Positions 59,723 through 64,000 of a stretch of 64,000 nt of DNA are shown piece after piece. Below the pieces are notes generated by a model. The model was not told the DNA's origin, did not search any database, and was given only the letters and a program-made list of their open reading frames with translations. Within the stretch, counting starts at the first letter, position 1. Each line of letters starts with the position of its first letter. Location: contig NW_026570281.1 of NCBI RefSeq assembly GCF_019649055.1, positions 558,001-622,000 of the forward strand, given 5' to 3'. Source of the DNA: Paramacrobiotus metropolitanus. Its lineage: Eukaryota > Tardigrada > Eutardigrada > Parachela > Macrobiotidae. A program made the position numbers and the translations under genes.

Positions 59723-62700
59723 GTTCGTAATCAAATCCTCAACAGCCAACACCAGCACGTCAAAGGTTTTGATATACGCAAATAAAATTCAAATCATAAG
59801 ACGCTGAGCCGTCCTGCTCTGGACGGTCCCATCCCGTCAATTTTGCAGTCAGCAGTCGGATTAAAAGTATCTCAGTGTGATTGTGGAGGTTATCCGAAGA
59901 TGCAGCTAAATGGCAGTCAATGCGAACTGATGAATGATGATCCACGAATTACGAATATGATCACTTCTAGTCTTCTCCTGAATGCAAGACCACTCATACA
60001 TACGAGTACTTACAATGCACACGCTGCTAAGTAACTAATAACTTCGGTGGCTTACTTCTCAGACACAACTGAAAACAATGAAATGGAGATGATCTTACAA
60101 GATGCCCGTAGGATCTTGTCATCAATGGTGCGATTCGTAGAATCCTAACAACATCAGAATTATTCTAATTCAAGGCCGTGAATAATCAATCGTCATCGAA
60201 AAAACTCAAACTGTGATAGTATTCCGTAATAAGTAAAGCACTGACAGCTTTCATTCAGCCTTTAATATCGTTCATTTTCTCGGCATTTCACGAGTTCCCA
60301 CAGGATCCTCCTGCATATGGCAGTTACTTATCCAGTGCAGTTTTGTAGCGTGGTGAATGTTCAGTTGGATTCTACTGTTCAAAATGCATGCTACGAGCAA
60401 TACTTTTTCTTGCAAAAGTTTTTGCATAAATTACCTAGAGTGGTACTTTATGCTCCACAATAAAATCATGGAAAACGTTTGTACACACAAAATTCCCAGT
60501 CAAATTGCATTTGGGTTTGGGTTCATACAGATCTATTGTATCTGTAGGTAGCCTGTACGGCAACTGGAAGTTGCTGGGATGACTTCCGCTTGTTCCCGAC
60601 AGGCTGGCAGCATACCTATTGTACAGGCGACAGTGGCAGTGCGATACGTATGTACTTTCAAGCGTATTGAGTTCATCCGAAATCCTTGATTCCTCATTAA
60701 CTTAATTAATTTTGTTGTTTTTATAACCTAAATATAATTTGGAAAATGCCATAAAATATTGGAATGCAGCCAATGCACAACAGTTCCCAGGGAGAAATGC
60801 GAATATTTTGAAGTTTTAAGTTTCAAACTGTACAAGCATCCACCTGTACTTTGCAGTAAAGTGAAGGATAACAGTAATTAACTTTTTTAGCTGCACAGCC
60901 TGTACGTAATAACTACGTAGTAAATTAATAATACCCACAATGTAAGCAACCACGTTCGTTTATTTGATCGCCAAAAAAGGGGGGCATTTGCTCGCAGCCT
61001 CGCAGTACTCTGTATGTGTAAAGTATGGGCGAGTTTCTCCCAGTGCATGTAAATACAATCAAATGCACAAAAATTTCTAAGTATAACATGAGATGGGACC
61101 GTGCACAACACTCTCAGAGCTTTACCATGCATTATTTATCATGAAACAAAAGCCAGTGGAACGGTTTTTGCTCGTTCCACAGATAATAAACAGACTTTTT
61201 TCCGAACTAGTCCTGTAGCAAAACAACTGCGGCATCGTACCAAGGGCCAAATATAGATACCGTATGCATCTCGCATTCAATAGGGATAAAACAACAGCTA
61301 TCGTGAGTAATATTGAACTGCACAGTACTTGTACTTCCGTTTTTTACTAATGCCCGACACAGGTTTGGTGGTTTTGGTTACTATTAATGAAGACAAATCA
61401 AATCAACCGCTAACTGAAAACGATCAAATTCGCGATACTGTATTGAGTAGTATTGTACATACTCATGGTCAGTACTGTACAGTTATTTGTATAATATGAA
61501 AACGGGATTATTCCTAAACTAGCTCATACTGCGAATTAATATGATGTCCCCATTTTGTGCGTACAACTGGTAAATTGGACAGACAGCTTCAGTTACAAAT
61601 AACCGGCCTTGCTTTATGGCACTTCCGTCAGAAGCCACTATTAGGAGCGTGAGACGCTGACCGGTGGGACGCGAGCATATGACCGGCTTATCCTGGTTTC
61701 TCTGCAGCTAACAATAAGAAAACTGCTTAAATGGTGCCGGATACGGTTATCATGATCTTCGGTAACCGATGATTGACTATACACTGAGTCAGTCATCGGT
61801 TACATTATATTCCATTCCTATGCGTATAAGAAACAACTGCCTCCACCATCGATGCGTGTTACTACAATCATTATTATCCTTGCTTCTACTAGGGAAGGAG
61901 GAAGAAGATACTCAACGCCGGAATCCCCCATCTACGTTCGATTGCCAAACGAAAGGGCATAGTCAATACTGGACCACATCTATAGCGGCATATTCGTATC
62001 GAAGTCGCCGGTTACTACAGAGTACTAGTATAAGTAACCGATCGATCAACTCGCCTTCATCGATGAATGGTGCTGTGTTGTGTTCTTGGTGTTTCTTATT
62101 TTGCCCGAATGGGAGATATTTAAATGTACATGAGTTTGGTAGACAGGAATCAAAGTTAATCATCACTTCCTTCATCCATCTGCACTGCTTGCCTGCATGA
62201 GGGGAGATATTTTCCCTAGCGCACGTTCCGGGAGGTGAAAGGATCGAGAATGGGAACGCAGAAATGAGAAAGGGAACAGAAGGGAAGCCAGGGAAGAAAA
62301 CCCCCTTATGCAGTAACGTACAAATCCGTTGACGCACTGTATCGCTCTATGATTAATGCACGATCATACGCCGGTAATCTCCCGCACGGATCACTGTACA
62401 GCTGGAGAAAAAATGGAAAATCGTTCCCACATTTGCACTGCATAATTTGAAGGCAACAAAATTCTACTAGTTATTCAGTATTCATGATGCACATTGCACT
62501 GTATATAATATAACGGTACTATCTGTATGGCTAGCAGCCCAAAAATTCAAGAACTCCTTTCTCCACATGCACAGTGAGCACATTCTCATAATATTAATGA
62601 GCGCATCCATGTTCGAGGTAAACCTGCGCACTGTACGTAAGGTAAATTTAATGCAATGATGAACTAGAATTAATGCGTAAATATTCAGCACCGATAAATG

Positions 62701-64000
62701 ATAATTTCCATGCCATGCAGCGTTTTTGCGAAGATAGCTTCATCTGTAAAAAAAATCAAGCAAGTGCACCTTGCCATCTACATATAATTACGTGAATAGT
62801 TAACTTAAAAAGCAGTTATGCATCACGCCATAGACAGAGAAATGATCATGACGAGAAATGTTTGGACTGTTATCGCCAACAGCTAGCAGCCAGATGTTAA
62901 CTATTTTTTACAGGAATCATCTATTTGGTATTCCTTTTCACAAATTCAGCTTATATAGTAAATAGTTTTGCATTTGAATAATATGTTACTGATATATAGT
63001 GTTATTTGAAGAGTGTTCTTTGGAATGTGTTCTTCTTGACCGATATTACTAATTAATCTGATGGAAAGTAAGTTTTGACACAATGTCATAGTGGCAACCA
63101 TTAACTGTTTACGCAACCCACGCAAGTATAAATCAACAGTTACTGGACATAATTTGTTCATACAATAATATTATAAGTACTTTATATATAGTACGTGCAG
63201 AAGTGCCAAGAACTCAGGGATGAAAACTGAATCACAGAACACTTTTTATATTTACACGGATACGAATACATATAACTCTTATTACATTCAGATATTTGAT
63301 ATGTTATTGGGGCTGGAAGCCGGGCGTTTATAAGATATGGTAATCTGCCATATGGTGACAGACGACAGTGAACCTCTTCTAGTGGCTTCCGATGGATGCA
63401 GCGATGCCGGTTTTCACGTCTTCAAGGAGGAAACTATCTGATCTGGCAGAGAGAAATGTGGAGCAGAAGCTAAAAGAACTAAGTAAAAGAAATCTGACAT
63501 TTGCGTAATGTGCAATGTACGCGTGTATTTTGAATCTGGTTTTCTGCGATACTGTATACAGAATGCATATATATAGTTTTTAGTATGGGCGAACGCCTGC
63601 GCCTGCCCGGGGCTTCCTTCCTTCTCGATCTGTGCACGCTGCTGTCTGAATTCCCTTCCTAGCCTTCCTTCCCGGCCCTTCAATTCGCCATCTTCCCAAC
63701 TCATGCAGCCGGCGTCACAGCGCTCAATGAAACAGATCATGTGGCAGCGATCTATTTGATATATATTCACTTCGTACGCGCCTTCCGTTCCGTTCTTTCC
63801 AGCTCTCGCGCTATGAATTCAACTCGACAAGTATTTTTCAGCTAGCATCCACGCCACGCACACGTAGTCTACATCTTCTCTTCGATCCGTTTCAACACTT
63901 CTTATTTCACTACTTTCTCTGGCCAGAACATACTGCGATCGAACGTGCTGAAATCCACTTGCCACTCGCAGATGCACGCATGCACAACCGGTTCTCTGAT
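59723..64000. other. Right-end region; no gene supported
   Basis: Only short open frames without motifs (for example 61769-62200 on + and 63414-63770 on -). The one clear structure is an inverted repeat at 61762-61803. It may be intergenic, or an intron of a gene extending beyond the window. Confidence 0.45.
61762..61803. repeat. 16 bp inverted repeat, 10-base loop
   Basis: GTAACCGATGATTGAC (61762-61777) and GTCAGTCATCGGTTAC (61788-61803) pair with one mismatch. Confidence 0.75.

Overview
This is nuclear DNA of an animal. Genes are split by short GT-AG introns (often 50-100 bp) and encode metazoan proteins: a receptor guanylate cyclase, flotillin, RASL10-type GTPases, MED20, ARGLU1 and a neuropathy target esterase homologue. 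No bacterial operons, tRNA, rRNA or CRISPR arrays were recognised. Compact introns, mixed GC and gene content fit a small invertebrate, possibly an ecdysozoan such as a tardigrade; that placement is inference only.

The left 15 kb differs from the rest. It holds recognisable but broken copies of a HIP14/ZDHHC17-type palmitoyltransferase (1-547), translation factor eIF3b (about 1.5-4.1 kb), a HECT-like protein (about 4.4-8.2 kb), the mannosyltransferase ALG2 (about 10.1-10.6 kb) and an integrase-type transposase (10.85-14.39 kb). Most keep intron borders but carry frameshifts, and eIF3b also has two stop codons at conserved glutamines. A probable non-autonomous Helitron sits inside an intron of the transposase. 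Two inverted copies of a ~215 bp repeat (1221-1438 and 14930-15144) bracket most of this stretch.

From 15.8 kb the genes become clean. Flotillin-1 (+, 15 exons), a mitochondrial dicarboxylate carrier (+, 6 exons), an unrecognised 138-residue protein (-) and a 19-exon receptor guanylate cyclase (-) can be spliced by eye with every exon phase agreeing. The cyclase domain has lost one of its two metal-binding aspartates. A 101-residue secreted protein with a winged-helix-like body (-, 30.0-30.8 kb) follows. Next comes a nest of repeats at 31.6-32.9 kb: a 680 bp foldback element with TTAA target duplications and a 189 bp element with TAA duplications, both between the arms of an older inverted repeat. 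Two 91 bp near-identical direct repeats lie 4.2 kb apart around this region.

The centre carries two divergent RASL10-like small GTPases, at 36.6-39.3 kb (+) and 43.4-45.4 kb (-). Both lack the glycine of the DxxG switch motif and end in CaaX boxes. The right side is a dense block: neuropathy target esterase (PNPLA6/7 type, -, 12 exons), SLC7A6OS/Iwr1 (-), MED20 (+, head-to-head with SLC7A6OS) and ARGLU1 (-, tail-to-tail with MED20). Three of these serve RNA polymerase II transcription or splicing. The last 4.2 kb shows no gene I can support.

The window gives no single pathway. The common themes are membrane signalling (receptor cyclase, Ras-like proteins, flotillin, lysophospholipase) and RNA polymerase II function.
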